From an uncultured Faecalibacterium sp. (GTDB lineage: Bacteria > Bacillota > Clostridia > Oscillospirales > Ruminococcaceae), in the NCBI GenBank assembly GCA_934512105.1, contig CAKSWQ010000009.1, positions 1-61,452 of the forward strand: DNA of 61,452 nucleotides, read 5' to 3'. Positions 36,435 to 45,619 of the stretch are shown piece after piece; position 1 is the first letter of the stretch, and each line of letters begins with the position of its first letter. A program made the translations under genes and the position numbers. Under the pieces are notes generated by a model. The model saw nothing but the letters and a program-made list of their open reading frames with translations, had not been told where the DNA came from and did no database searches.

Positions 36435-37834
36435 CAGCGCTTGAAGTCCACATCCATAAAGCGGGTGTGGGCACCATCCCAGCCCAGCGGCACGGTGCTG
36501 GTCTCGCCGTGACGGTTCTTTGCCACGATGCACTCGGCGGTATCGGCATCCACCTCGGCACCGTCCGGGTTCTGGCTGGCGTAGTAGGAATCGCGGTACA
36601 GGAACAGAACGCAGTCTGCGTCCTGCTCGATGGAACCGGAGTCACGCAGGTCCGAAAGCTGCGGGCGGTGGCTGGAGTTGTTGCCCTGCTTTTCCACTGC
36701 ACGGGACAGCTGGCTCAGCGCGATGATGGGCACGTTCAGTTCCTTGGCCATGATCTTCAGGTTCCGGGTGATGGAGCTGATTTCCTGCACGCGGTTCTCG
36801 CTGCGCTGGCCAGTGGTCATCAGCTGTAAATAGTCGATGACGATCAGGCCCACGTTGGGGCGGGCAGGGTCCTGATTCACCCGGCGGATCTTCGCCTTCA
36901 TCTCGGTGATGGTAATGCCGGAGGTATCGTCCATATAGATCGGTGCATCGTGCAGTTTTTCAGTAGCCAGCGCCAGATACTCCCAGTCCTCGGCGCGCAG
37001 TGCACCGGTGCGGAAGGCCTGACTGTCGATACCTGCCTCCGACGAGAGGATACGGTTGGTCAGCTGCTCCTTGGTCATTTCCAGGCTGAAGATGGCCACC
37101 GGCACCTTTTGCTGCATGGCCACGCGGGTGGCGATGTTCAGCGCAAAGCTGGTCTTGCCCATACCGGGACGGGCTGCCAGAATGACCAGATCGCCGCGGC
37201 CAAGGCCGGTAAGCACGGTGTCCAGCAGACGGAAGCCGGTAGGGATGCCCTTGTACTTATCCGCATCCGGGCCGCTGATCTTTTGCAGGTTGGTCAGCGT
37301 TTCCACCATGCTGGACGAAAGCGGGGTCAGGGCGCTGGAATCGCGGCCGGAGCGGATCTCGTAGATGCGCTGCTCGGCGTTTTCCAGCAGAAGGTCGGCG
37401 TCCGGCTCGTCCCCGGCGTCCTGCAGGATGTCCTTGGCGACCCCCATCAGCTGACGCACCAGATATTTTTCCTGCACGATCTGGGCGTAAGCCTTTACGT
37501 TGGAGATGCTGGGCACCGTTTCCGCCAGACCGGTCAGGTAGATCTTGGCTTCGTCTGCACTGGGGAACACACCATCGGACACCACTGCATCCAGCAGAGT
37601 GACAAAGTCGATGGTCTGGTCGTTGGTAAACAGGCGCAGCATCTCGGTCCAGATCTGGGCGTTCTGCCGGGTGTAGAACATTTCCGGCTTGATGATCTCC
37701 ACAAGATCAGTCAGTGTATCGGGCTTGAGCAGCACCGCGCCCAGCACGCTCTGCTCTGCCTGCATATTGTAGGGCAGATTGATGCCCACGCTCTCCAGAT
37801 TCAGTTCATTGGAATAACGTCGTTCGTTCGGCAT
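36434..37834 (-). CDS. dnaB: Replicative DNA helicase DnaB
   Basis: Hexameric helicase of the replication fork. The 466 residues show an N-terminal DnaB domain (PYNMQAEQSVLGAVLLKPDTL), Walker A (LAARPGMGKTSFALNIA, about residue 215), Walker B (VGLIVIDYLQLM) and the C-terminal RecA-like motifs (SQLSRAVEKQGN, RDSGSIEQDADCVLFLYR). No intein was seen. It lies downstream of rplI, a standard Firmicutes pair, but an intrinsic terminator separates the two. Confidence 0.97.
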   Translation of the reverse strand: MPNERRYSNELNLESVGINLPYNMQAEQSVLGAVLLKPDTLTDLVEIIKPEMFYTRQNAQIWTEMLRLFTNDQTIDFVTLLDAVVSDGVFPSADEAKIYLTGLAETVPSISNVKAYAQIVQEKYLVRQLMGVAKDILQDAGDEPDADLLLENAEQRIYEIRSGRDSSALTPLSSSMVETLTNLQKISGPDADKYKGIPTGFRLLDTVLTGLGRGDLVILAARPGMGKTSFALNIATRVAMQQKVPVAIFSLEMTKEQLTNRILSSEAGIDSQAFRTGALRAEDWEYLALATEKLHDAPIYMDDTSGITITEMKAKIRRVNQDPARPNVGLIVIDYLQLMTTGQRSENRVQEISSITRNLKIMAKELNVPIIALSQLSRAVEKQGNNSSHRPQLSDLRDSGSIEQDADCVLFLYRDSYYASQNPDGAEVDADTAECIVAKNRHGETSTVPLGWDGAHTRFMDVDFKR

Positions 37835-37882
37835 AGTAGTTTGTCCTTATCCAAAATCCAAAACATCCTGTAAAGCCAAAAA

Positions 37883-37906
37883 GCGCCCCCTGCTGTGAGG
37901 GGGCGC
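37883..37906 (-). terminator. Intrinsic terminator between rplI and dnaB
   Basis: A 9-bp all-GC-rich stem (GCGCCCCCT and its complement) followed on the minus strand by TTTTT. It would end rplI transcripts or limit read-through into dnaB. Confidence 0.85.
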
Positions 37907-37920
37907 AAACGGCACACAGA

Positions 37921-38376
37921 TCAGGCCTGTTCCACTTCCACCTGAATCTTGAAGGAAGCCACGACGCCAACATACAGACGGACCTTGCCGTTGAACACGC
38001 CGGCATCCTTGATGTCCTTGGTCTCCAGCTCGATCTTCTTTTTGTCGATGGGTGCACCTGCCAGCGCAGCCAGTGCCTCGGCAACTTCCTTGCCGGTCAC
38101 CTTGCCGTGCAGACGGCCGGATGCGCCGCCCTTAGCCTTGATGGTCACGGTCTTGCCTTCGATCTTGGCAGCCAGAGCCTTGGCGGCTGCCACATTCTCG
38201 GCCTCGTGGAAATCGGCTGCGGCCTCCTTGCCGCGGGCCATGTTCACAGCGCTGGCATCTGCCACAGCGGCCAGCTTGCGCGGGAACAGGTAGTTGCGGG
38301 CGTAGCCGTCGGAGACCTCGTGGATCTCGTCCTTCTTGCCAATGCCCTTGATATCCTGCTTCAGAATCACTTTCAT
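37921..38376 (-). CDS. rplI: 50S ribosomal protein bL9
   Basis: A 151-residue large-subunit protein binding 23S rRNA near the L1 stalk base. [21 protein letters not shown] at the N-terminus, the long helix, and a C-terminal domain. Start at ATG 38376 with GAGGG 8 bases upstream; five codons further up are not conserved. It has its own promoter and terminator. Confidence 0.97.
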   Translation of the reverse strand: MKVILKQDIKGIGKKDEIHEVSDGYARNYLFPRKLAAVADASAVNMARGKEAAADFHEAENVAAAKALAAKIEGKTVTIKAKGGASGRLHGKVTGKEVAEALAALAGAPIDKKKIELETKDIKDAGVFNGKVRLYVGVVASFKIQVEVEQA

Positions 38377-38426
38377 GATAGTATCCCTCACTTCTCACCG
38401 GAAAACCGGTGCAGTCTTATGGTAAT

Positions 38427-38455
38427 AGTATAGCGCATTTGTCGTTTTTGGGCAA
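38427..38455 (-). promoter_or_regulatory. rplI promoter
   Basis: TTGCCC-N17-TATACT on the minus strand, about 50 bases upstream of the start codon. Confidence 0.75.
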
Positions 38456-38499
38456 GAGGAAGCGGGGCAGCATTTCAAATGTCCTCCGCTGCACACCTA

Positions 38500-38547
38500 C
38501 CCCCTCAGTCGCCTGCGGCGACAGCTCCCCCAAGGGGACGCCTTTTT
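38500..38547. repeat. REP-like intergenic palindromic repeat
   Basis: Contains the hairpin GTCGCC-tgc-GGCGAC followed by AGCTCCCCCAAGGGGACGCC and TTTTT. I recall similar elements scattered between genes in gut Clostridia. It separates rplI from glf and may double as a hairpin terminator. Part of it recurs at 59242-59259. Confidence 0.6.
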
Positions 38548-38576
38548 GCGGCGGCAAACCGGGGCAGTTACGCTCT

Positions 38577-39680
38577 TTACCCCAGTTCCTTTGCGGCCAC
38601 GTCCAGCGCTACCTCGATGACCTTGTCCATGTCGTAGTACTTATACTCGCCCAAACGGCCGCCGAAGATCACGCCCGGCTCGGTATCGGCCAGCGCCTTG
38701 TACTGTGCATACAGAGCACCGTTCTTCTCGTCGTTGACGGGATAGTAGGGCTCGTCGCCTTTTTTCCACTCGGCGCTGTACTCCCGGCTGATGACGGTCT
38801 TGGGCTGGGTGCCGAACTCGAAGTGCTTGTGCTCGATGATGCGGGTATAGGGGGTCTCGGCATCGGTGTAGTTGACCACCGCGTTGCCCTGATAGTTGTC
38901 GGTGTCCAGCACCTCGGTCTCAAAGCGGACGCTGCGGTACTGCAAAGCACCCAGACGGTAGCCGAAGTAGGCATCTATCGGGCCGGTGTAGACCACCTTC
39001 TCAGCCAGTGCGTCCAGCGCAGCCTTTTCGGCCAGATAATCCACGTTCAGGCGCACCTCGGTATCGGCAAGCATCTTTTCCACCATGGCGGTGTAGCCCC
39101 CATTGGGGATGCCCTGATACAGGGCGTTGAAGTAGTTATCGTCGTAGGTGAAGCGCACCGGCAGGCGCTTGATGATAAAGGCAGGCAGCTCGGTGCAGGG
39201 GCGTCCCCACTGCTTGCCGGTATAGCCCTTGATGAGTTTTTCGTAGATATCGGTGCCCACAAGGCTGATAGCCTGCTCCTCCAGGTTCTGCGGGTCGGTG
39301 ATGCCCGCAGCGGCCTTCTGCTCCTCGATCTTGGCCTTGGCTTCGGCAGGGGTCACAACGCCCCACATCTTGTTGAAGGTGTTCATGTTGAAGGGCAGGT
39401 TGTAGATCTGGCCGTGGTAGTTGGCCACCGGGCTGTTGGTGTAGCGGTTGAACTCTGCAAACTGGTTCACATACTGCCACACGGCCTTGTTGTTGGTGTG
39501 GAAGATATGCGCACCGTAGCGGTGCACGTTGATGCCCTCCACATCCTCGGTGTAGATGTTGCCTGCGATATGGTCGCGCTTATCGATGACCAGACACTTT
39601 TTGCCCGCCTTTTGGGCCTCGTGGGCAAACACGGCACCGAACAGACCGGCACCAACGATAAGATAATCGTACTGTTTCAT
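38577..39680 (-). CDS. glf: UDP-galactopyranose mutase
   Basis: FAD enzyme making UDP-galactofuranose for surface glycans. The 367 residues begin with the dinucleotide-binding motif DYLIVGAGLFGAVFAHEA and include HRYGAHIFHTNNKAVW, FNMNTFNKMWGV and the C-terminal FGGRLGEYKYYDMDKVI. It starts 3 bases after the gdpP stop, so it is translated from the gdpP transcript. It sits between gdpP and rplI, which adjoin each other in most Firmicutes. No other galactofuranose gene is in the window. Confidence 0.96.
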   Translation of the reverse strand: MKQYDYLIVGAGLFGAVFAHEAQKAGKKCLVIDKRDHIAGNIYTEDVEGINVHRYGAHIFHTNNKAVWQYVNQFAEFNRYTNSPVANYHGQIYNLPFNMNTFNKMWGVVTPAEAKAKIEEQKAAAGITDPQNLEEQAISLVGTDIYEKLIKGYTGKQWGRPCTELPAFIIKRLPVRFTYDDNYFNALYQGIPNGGYTAMVEKMLADTEVRLNVDYLAEKAALDALAEKVVYTGPIDAYFGYRLGALQYRSVRFETEVLDTDNYQGNAVVNYTDAETPYTRIIEHKHFEFGTQPKTVISREYSAEWKKGDEPYYPVNDEKNGALYAQYKALADTEPGVIFGGRLGEYKYYDMDKVIEVALDVAAKELG

Positions 39681-39683
39681 GTT

Positions 39684-41681
39684 TTATTCCCCTTTTGCCG
39701 GTCGTGCTTCCGGCGTAGTCTTTTTCTGGGAGAGATAATATTGGTCGATGGCATCCTGAATGCGGCTGCGTGCCGCCTGCGGGGTGATATGCTTCAGCTG
39801 CGCTGCTGCCATGGTCTGATGACCGCCGCCGCCCAGCGACTCCATAATCACCTGCACATTCACGGCACCCATGCTGCGGGCAGAGACGTTGACCCCGTTG
39901 CCCACCTGCACCGCCACAAAGCTGGCGTCCACGCCCTGAATGCGCAGCAGGTCGTTGGCGGCCTGCGCAATGGCGACCCGGGCTTCCGGGGCCACCTCGC
40001 CGCCGATGGAGATGGCACAGTTTTTGTACATCTGCGCCTTTTCCACCAGATCGGCCTTGGCGTTGTACTCCACCATGGTCACATCGAACAGCCTGCGCAC
40101 CCGCTCAGTCTCTGCGCCATAGCGGCGCAGGGCAGCTGCGGCTTCAAAGGTGCGCACACCGGTGTGCAGGGTAAAATCCTGCGTATCCAGCAGGATACCG
40201 GCAAGCAGACCTTCGGCCTCCACGCGGTTGGGCTTGTCGTCCCGCTCGCCCACATACTGCAAAAGCTCTGTGACCAGCTCACTGGCCGAGGAGGAGTAGG
40301 GCTCGTGGCAGACCAGCGCCGGGTTTTCGATGTAGCCCACACCCTTGCGGTGGTGGTCGATGACAGCCACCTTGCCGCATTTTTCCAGAATGTCCTTGCT
40401 TTCCACAAGACCCACCTGATATGTATCCACCACGATGCACAGGGTGCGCTTGGAGATGATGGGCAGAGCGTCCTTGGGGTCGATGAAGTCATCCTTCTGC
40501 CCCGCCTTGCACAGCGCATCGATCAGGCTGGCCGCCAGCGTAGCGTCCCGCCGGACAGCGATGACCGCCGGGACATCGCAGATCTTACAAATGCGCAGCA
40601 CGCCTTCGGCTGCGCCGATGGCATCCAGATCGCTCATGCGGTGTCCCATGATGACCACATGGTCGGCTTCCTTGATCAGCTTGACCAGCTGGTCGGCCAC
40701 AAGGCGGCTGCGCACCTTGCTGCGCTTTTCCACGCCGTGGCTCACGCCGCCGTAGAATGTAAAGCCGTCCAGCGTCATCTCAGCGGCCTGGTCGCCGCCG
40801 CGTCCCTGCGCCATATCCAGCGCGTGCTCTGCCATATCCTGCGCTTCCCGCAGGGTGCGCGCACCGCGTCCGATACCAATGGACATCGAAAGGCTCACAC
40901 CGGGGTCCAGTGCGCGGATCTTATCCAGCACATCGTAGCCGCGGTTGGCAAACTGCTCCAGCTGGCGTTCCTCCACCACTGCAATGTAGCGGCCGCCGCT
41001 GCCTACCCGGCGCAGAAAACCGCTGCCGCGCCCGATCATCTCCTCCAGAATGCGGTTGACGCCCTCCAGCAGGCGGGCGCGCTCGCTGTCCATCAGATCC
41101 CCGAACACATCGTCGTAGCCGTCCAGCTGAAAGGCAAGATACCCCGGACGGCTGGCCTTGTACTCTGCCTCGATGCGGCGCAGCTCGGTCTCCTCGTTCA
41201 GCACCAGCAGGGTCATGCTTTCAGCTTCGCCGGGCACGGTGGAGCTGTGCACGCTCCAATAGCCATCGGCAAGGGTCAGCAGCTGCCCCTCACGCTTGCG
41301 GCACAATTGCAGATCCAGCCCGGGCAGCAGCTTCTGCACCCGGCTGGCCAGCACATCCTGCCCACCCAGCAGGCGGGTGCGGAACTGGCTGTTGTACCAC
41401 AGCACCGTCTCGCCGGAGAGCAGCGCCGCAGGCTGGGAAAGAGGCTCCAGACTGAACTGCACCTTGGATTTTTCAAACGTGGTGCCGCTTGTCCAGCGCA
41501 CCACCCAGCTGCGCAGCTTGCAGCGAAACAAGGTTGCCCCTATGCCCCACAGCACCACCAGCACGGCCAGCAGCGGCCATGCCGTGGGGCGCTGCACCAG
41601 CAGCACCAGCAGCAAAAGGCCGCACAGCACCGCCAGACTGGCCGTGAGCATTTCCAGTGTCCATCTTGGTTTACGTTTCAT
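39684..41681 (-). CDS. gdpP: Cyclic-di-AMP phosphodiesterase GdpP
   Basis: Membrane phosphodiesterase that hydrolyses c-di-AMP, a second messenger for potassium and cell-wall homeostasis. The 665 residues hold two N-terminal membrane segments (about 12-52), a PAS-like domain, a degenerate GGDEF domain (about 175-300), and the DHH and DHHA1 domains (VIMGHRMSDLDAIGAAEG near residue 340, VIDHHRKGVGYIENP near 435, GGGGHQTMAAAQL near the end). glf follows at once. The Trk genes elsewhere in the window are a typical c-di-AMP target class. Confidence 0.94.
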   Translation of the reverse strand: MKRKPRWTLEMLTASLAVLCGLLLLVLLVQRPTAWPLLAVLVVLWGIGATLFRCKLRSWVVRWTSGTTFEKSKVQFSLEPLSQPAALLSGETVLWYNSQFRTRLLGGQDVLASRVQKLLPGLDLQLCRKREGQLLTLADGYWSVHSSTVPGEAESMTLLVLNEETELRRIEAEYKASRPGYLAFQLDGYDDVFGDLMDSERARLLEGVNRILEEMIGRGSGFLRRVGSGGRYIAVVEERQLEQFANRGYDVLDKIRALDPGVSLSMSIGIGRGARTLREAQDMAEHALDMAQGRGGDQAAEMTLDGFTFYGGVSHGVEKRSKVRSRLVADQLVKLIKEADHVVIMGHRMSDLDAIGAAEGVLRICKICDVPAVIAVRRDATLAASLIDALCKAGQKDDFIDPKDALPIISKRTLCIVVDTYQVGLVESKDILEKCGKVAVIDHHRKGVGYIENPALVCHEPYSSSASELVTELLQYVGERDDKPNRVEAEGLLAGILLDTQDFTLHTGVRTFEAAAALRRYGAETERVRRLFDVTMVEYNAKADLVEKAQMYKNCAISIGGEVAPEARVAIAQAANDLLRIQGVDASFVAVQVGNGVNVSARSMGAVNVQVIMESLGGGGHQTMAAAQLKHITPQAARSRIQDAIDQYYLSQKKTTPEARPAKGE

Positions 41682-41729
41682 TGGTTTTTTGCCTCCTCAG
41701 ACGCTGCACCGCTTTGCGGTGCGCCCGGA

Positions 41730-43559
41730 TCAGACCTCCATCAGAATCGGCAGGATCATCGGGCTGCGCTTGGTGCGCCGGTAGATATAGCTGCTCAGTG
41801 CCTCACGCACACGGGTCTTTACGCTGTTCCAGTCCCGGACGTGCTCGTCCACACAGCGCTCCAGTGCATTTTCCACAATGCTCTGGGCACCGTCCATCAG
41901 GCTCTCGTTCTCGCGCACATATACGAAGCCCCGGCTTACCAGATCCGGCCCGGCCAGCACCTTGCCGGTCTTGCTGTCCACGGTGGCCACGATGATAACA
42001 AGACCGTCCTCAGAAAGGTGCTTGCGGTCCCGCAGCACCACGTTGCCCACATCGCCCACGCCAAGGCCGTCCACCATGACGGCACCGGCGGTCACCGGCT
42101 CGCCCAGCTTCATCTCATCCTGCGACAGGATAACGTTGGAGCCGTTTTCCGCAATGAGGATGTTGCTGGTGGGAATGCCCAGACTTGCAGCGGTGAGGGC
42201 GTGCTTTTTCAGCTGCTTATACTCGCCGTGCACGGGCAGGAAGTACTTGGGCTTAGTCAGGGTGAGCATCAGCTTCTGCTCCTCCTGACAGGCGTGGCCG
42301 GAAACATGCACATCGTACATGCTCTCGTAGATGACCTCTGCGCCCAGCAGCAGCAGACCGTTGACGATCTTGGTCACGCTCTTTTCGTTGCCGGGGATGG
42401 GGTTGGCGGAGATGATGATGAAGTCGCCGGGGCCCACACGCACCTGACGGTGGCTGCAGGAGGCCATACGGCTCAGCGCGCTCAGGGGCTCGCCCTGACT
42501 GCCGGTGGTCACCAGCACCACCTGCTCCGGCGGGTACTGGTTCAGCTCGTCCACGCTGATCAGGGTGCCCTCCGGGATGTGCATATAGCCCAGCTCCTGC
42601 GCCATGGCGGTGTTGTTGACCATGCTGCGGCCGCTGAAGGCCACCTTGCGGCCATCCTCCACGGCCAGATCGATGATCTGCTGCACGCGGTAGATGTTGG
42701 ACGCAAAGGTCGCAATGATGATGCGCTTATTGCGGGCGCGGGCAAACAGGCTGCGCACACCGGCGGCCACCTTCTGCTCGGTGGCGGTAAAGCCCGGGCG
42801 CTCCGCGTTGGTGGAGTCGCTCAGCAAGGCCAGCACACCGCGCTGCCCGTACTCGGACAGGGTGGACAGGTCGGTCACGCCGCAGGCCAGCGGGGTGTAG
42901 TCGATCTTAAAGTCGCCGGTCTGGATGATGGTACCGGCGGGGCTGTCGATGGCAAAGGCCACGGCATCCGGGATGGAGTGGTTCACATGGATGGGCTCCA
43001 CGGTAAAGCAGCCCAGCTTGAGCTTCTGCCGGGGCACGATCTCCACAAACTTGGTCTTGCCGGCAAGGCCGAACTCCTCCAGCTTGTTTTTGATCAGGCC
43101 GCAGGTCAGGCGGGTGCCGTACACCGGCACGCTGATCTTCTGCAGCAGATAGGGAATGCTGCCAATGTGGTCCTCGTGGCCGTGGGTGATGAGCAGGCCC
43201 TTGATCTTATCCTTGTTCTGCACCACAAAGGTGAAGTCCGGGATGACCATATCCACGCCGAACATCTCGCTGTCCGGGAACACCAAGCCGCAGTCCACGA
43301 TGATCATATCACCGTTGCACTCGTAGACGGTCATGTTCTTGCCAACCTCGCCCAGACCGCCCAGCGGGTAGATATGGATGGGAGTCGCTGCCTCCTTGGG
43401 CTGCTGCGCACGGCGCGGGCGGCGGTTGTAGTAGGGGCGGCGGGTGGTGGGCCGGGTACGCTTTTCCGCTGCGGGAGCAGTGCCGTTTGCGGCGGCTGCT
43501 TTGGGCGCTGCCGGTGCTTTTGCGCGGGGTGCGGGGTTATTTTCTTTTGCTTGAGCCAT
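41730..43559 (-). CDS. rnj: Ribonuclease J
   Basis: Metallo-beta-lactamase/beta-CASP RNase with endo- and 5'-exonuclease activity in RNA turnover. The 609 residues show the metal site TRTGHEDHIGS-like motif (visible as LLITHGHEDHIGSIPYLL, about residue 135), the catalytic FVFPD-type region (IVDCGLVFPDSEMFGVD) and the C-terminal HVSGHACQEEQK. Residues 1-55 are an unusual Ala/Pro/Arg-rich extension before the nuclease fold. Normal RNase J is about 555 residues, so this extension accounts for the excess. It has its own promoter, with a leader of about 270 bases. Confidence 0.95.
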   Translation of the reverse strand: MAQAKENNPAPRAKAPAAPKAAAANGTAPAAEKRTRPTTRRPYYNRRPRRAQQPKEAATPIHIYPLGGLGEVGKNMTVYECNGDMIIVDCGLVFPDSEMFGVDMVIPDFTFVVQNKDKIKGLLITHGHEDHIGSIPYLLQKISVPVYGTRLTCGLIKNKLEEFGLAGKTKFVEIVPRQKLKLGCFTVEPIHVNHSIPDAVAFAIDSPAGTIIQTGDFKIDYTPLACGVTDLSTLSEYGQRGVLALLSDSTNAERPGFTATEQKVAAGVRSLFARARNKRIIIATFASNIYRVQQIIDLAVEDGRKVAFSGRSMVNNTAMAQELGYMHIPEGTLISVDELNQYPPEQVVLVTTGSQGEPLSALSRMASCSHRQVRVGPGDFIIISANPIPGNEKSVTKIVNGLLLLGAEVIYESMYDVHVSGHACQEEQKLMLTLTKPKYFLPVHGEYKQLKKHALTAASLGIPTSNILIAENGSNVILSQDEMKLGEPVTAGAVMVDGLGVGDVGNVVLRDRKHLSEDGLVIIVATVDSKTGKVLAGPDLVSRGFVYVRENESLMDGAQSIVENALERCVDEHVRDWNSVKTRVREALSSYIYRRTKRSPMILPILMEV

Positions 43560-43788
43560 TCTTTACCTCCAGATTCAATTGCAGGCCAGACCGCGCCCCC
43601 TACCGGGGAGAGCAGCCGCAGCTTGCACAGGGGAAGCACCTGAAACTGCATCGGCTTCCGGTTGATGCATCGTATAGAATTTATCGTTCAGCGTGCTTTT
43701 TGCGGCAGCGCTGTTGGTTCCGCAAGAGGTTCTTGGCCATGTAAGTCCATCTGTTCGATGCGACTGTGGCGTTTCTGCCGGAACAGCC

Positions 43789-43811
43789 GGGCGCACGCCT
43801 TTGGTGCGCCC
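43789..43811. other. Hairpin in the RNase J leader
   Basis: GGGCGCAC-N7-GTGCGCCC, starting about 16 bases into the expected rnj transcript. The leader from 43560 to about 43827 holds no gene that I can support. Confidence 0.6.
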
Positions 43812-43833
43812 CTATACGCATTTTGTTACGCTA

Positions 43834-43862
43834 AGTATAGTATCTCGCACCGGTTTTGTCAA
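43834..43862 (-). promoter_or_regulatory. RNase J promoter
   Basis: Perfect -35 TTGACA, 17-base spacer and TATACT on the minus strand. Confidence 0.88.
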
Positions 43863-43904
43863 TTCCAAGGTTTGGCAAAACTGGGCCGGCGTATACATTG
43901 GCTC

Positions 43905-43934
43905 TTGACATCCCGGGCAAAATAGCGCTAAATA
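43905..43934 (+). promoter_or_regulatory. rnhA promoter
   Basis: TTGACA-N18-TAAATA on the plus strand, divergent from the rnj promoter and about 30 bases before rnhA. Confidence 0.6.
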
Positions 43935-43963
43935 AAGGTATTCTATTCTATAAGGAGAACCCC

Positions 43964-44428
43964 ATGAAACAGGTAGAGGTGTACACAGACGGCGCTTGCA
44001 GCGGCAATCCCGGCCCGGGCGGCTGGGGTGCGGTGCTGCGCTACCGCTTTGACGGTAAGGTGTACGAAAAGGAACTGAGCGGCGGCGACGCCTGCACCAC
44101 CAACAACCGCATGGAGCTGACGGCCTTTATCGAGGCGCTGCGCCAGCTCAAAGAGCCCTGTGAGGTGCGGCTGTGCTCTGACAGCCAGTACGTGATCAAC
44201 GGGCTGGAAAAGGGCTGGGCCAAGGGCTGGAAGCGCCGGGGCTGGAAAAAGGCCGACGGCTCCCCTGCCCTGAACCCGGACTTATGGGCACAGGCGCTGG
44301 AGCAGGAGGCACGGCACAAGATCACCTACATCTGGGTAAAGGGCCACGCAGGCCACCCGGAAAACGAACGCTGCGACCAGCTGGCCGTAGCACAAAGCAA
44401 AGCACATGGCGGGAGGCAAGGAACATGA
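43964..44428 (+). CDS. rnhA: Ribonuclease HI
   Basis: Degrades the RNA strand of RNA-DNA hybrids. The 154 residues contain all four acidic catalytic positions: [16 protein letters not shown] (Asp 8), [13 protein letters not shown] (Glu), [11 protein letters not shown] (Asp) and [15 protein letters not shown] (Asp). ATG 43964 follows AAGGAG. Its stop overlaps the next start (ATGA), so the two genes are translationally coupled. Confidence 0.96.
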   Translation: MKQVEVYTDGACSGNPGPGGWGAVLRYRFDGKVYEKELSGGDACTTNNRMELTAFIEALRQLKEPCEVRLCSDSQYVINGLEKGWAKGWKRRGWKKADGSPALNPDLWAQALEQEARHKITYIWVKGHAGHPENERCDQLAVAQSKAHGGRQGT

Positions 44429-44967
44429 GCGACGCATTTTTGCCCGGCAACGGGTTTGACACCTACGAAACACAGGACAAGGTACTTGTCAGCATGGACG
44501 GCTCCGTGGATTGCGGCGTTGTAGTGCGCATTTTGCAGCAGCAGGGCTTCGGCGTAGCCGGGGCTGTGGTGCAGCTGGCCGCTGACCGGAGCGCATGGGC
44601 CGCAGCCGCACGGCAGGCTGCCGAGGCTCTCGGTATCGAGTGCATCGTACTCAAGGCCGAAGCACTGGCAGACCAGCCCGCCGAGGTGCTGGGCAGCGGC
44701 AACGACGCCCGGTTTGCCGCCCTGCTGACTGCTGCCGACAAACTTGGCATCCAGTACATCGCCACCGGGCACCACGCCCGGGTGGAGCTGGGCAGCGACG
44801 GTGTGCACGCAGTCTGCCCCGCTGTGGACGCCGCGCTGGATGAAAGCACTGCACTGGCGGCACTGCCGCAGGACACCCTTGCCCGGCTGCTGCTGCCCTT
44901 GGGCGAGTTTACCGCCGCCGATGTGCAGGAGATGGCACAGGATTTCAAGGTGAACGGAACGGTCTGA
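44425..44967 (+). CDS. Degenerate MnmA-like PP-loop protein (half length)
   Basis: A 180-residue protein homologous to the N-terminal half of tRNA 2-thiouridylase Mnm[21 protein letters not shown] aligns with the PP-loop region, [21 protein letters not shown] with the family IATGHY segment, and [21 protein letters not shown] with the HEQIAQSLFPVGEL segment. However, the ATP-binding SGGVDS is changed to DGSVDC. The catalytic Cys of the CNxxIKF motif is absent ([12 protein letters not shown]). The C-terminal tRNA-binding half is missing. It is therefore probably not a thiouridylase. It overlaps rnhA by 4 bases. The frame is intact with no stop codons, suggesting a retained function. Confidence 0.75.
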   Translation: MSDAFLPGNGFDTYETQDKVLVSMDGSVDCGVVVRILQQQGFGVAGAVVQLAADRSAWAAAARQAAEALGIECIVLKAEALADQPAEVLGSGNDARFAALLTAADKLGIQYIATGHHARVELGSDGVHAVCPAVDAALDESTALAALPQDTLARLLLPLGEFTAADVQEMAQDFKVNGTV

Positions 44968-45006
44968 AACAGCGGAAAATCCGCGTTGCATTTTTTACCG
45001 GAGAAG

Positions 45007-45051
45007 CAAAAAAGAAGCGCCGCATCTGTACGATGCAGCGCTTCTTTTTTG
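45007..45051. terminator. Bidirectional terminator between the MnmA-like gene and mgsA
   Basis: A long stem (AAAAAAGAAGCGC pairing with GCGCTTCTTTTTT, with an inner GCATC stem) having T-runs on both strands, suited to the convergent genes. Confidence 0.9.
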
Positions 45052-45057
45052 CTTGCT

Positions 45058-45462
45058 TTAGTTCTGCGGGTGCACGATATCGCGCCAGTCCAGATCTCCG
45101 CGCTCCAGGCCGTGGATCAGCACCTCGGCGGTGGCGATGTTGGTGGCCATGGGGATGTTGTGCACATCGCACAGGCGCAGCAGGGTCATCTCATTCGGCT
45201 CGCTGGGCTTTGCATTGATGGGGTCGCGGAAGAACAGCAGCAGGTCGATCTCGTTGCAGGCAATGCGGGACGCGATCTGCTGGTCGCCGCCCTGCACACC
45301 GGCCAGAAAACGCTGTACCTGCAGGCCGGTGGCCTCGGAAATCAGTTTGCCGGTAGTGCCGGTCGCCACCAATTTATGCTGGCTCAGAATACGGCAGTAC
45401 GCCGTGCAGAACTGAACCATCAGCTCCTTTTTGGAGTCGTGCGCGATCAGGGCAATCGTCAT
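45058..45462 (-). CDS. mgsA: Methylglyoxal synthase
   Basis: Converts dihydroxyacetone phosphate to methylglyoxal and phosphate, a glycolytic bypass under phosphate limitation. The 134 residues show [15 protein letters not shown], the phosphate-binding ATGTTGKLI, and [13 protein letters not shown] with the catalytic Asp. A GAGGAG site precedes the ATG. It lies at the end of the mreBCD-PBP2 run but is separated from it by 157 bases and could be independent. Confidence 0.95.
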   Translation of the reverse strand: MTIALIAHDSKKELMVQFCTAYCRILSQHKLVATGTTGKLISEATGLQVQRFLAGVQGGDQQIASRIACNEIDLLLFFRDPINAKPSEPNEMTLLRLCDVHNIPMATNIATAEVLIHGLERGDLDWRDIVHPQN

Positions 45463-45619
45463 CTGTAGATCTCTCCTCTATTGAAACATTTGTATATAAA
45501 ACGCTTGATAAATTTCCTTTGTTATACATGATATCACAAACGCAACTCATTTACAACAGGTTTTTAGACACTATATTCAAATTTTCGTTCAAGTTCAGCG
45601 CTTTGCACGCTGCTGCGCC

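Noticed and set aside
38409..43643. A very long open frame on the plus strand, opposite glf, gdpP and RNase J
   Set aside because: It runs antisense across three genes with clear family motifs. Such frames arise from the GC-rich third-position bias here, and its translation is His/Gln/Val-rich with no recognisable domain.
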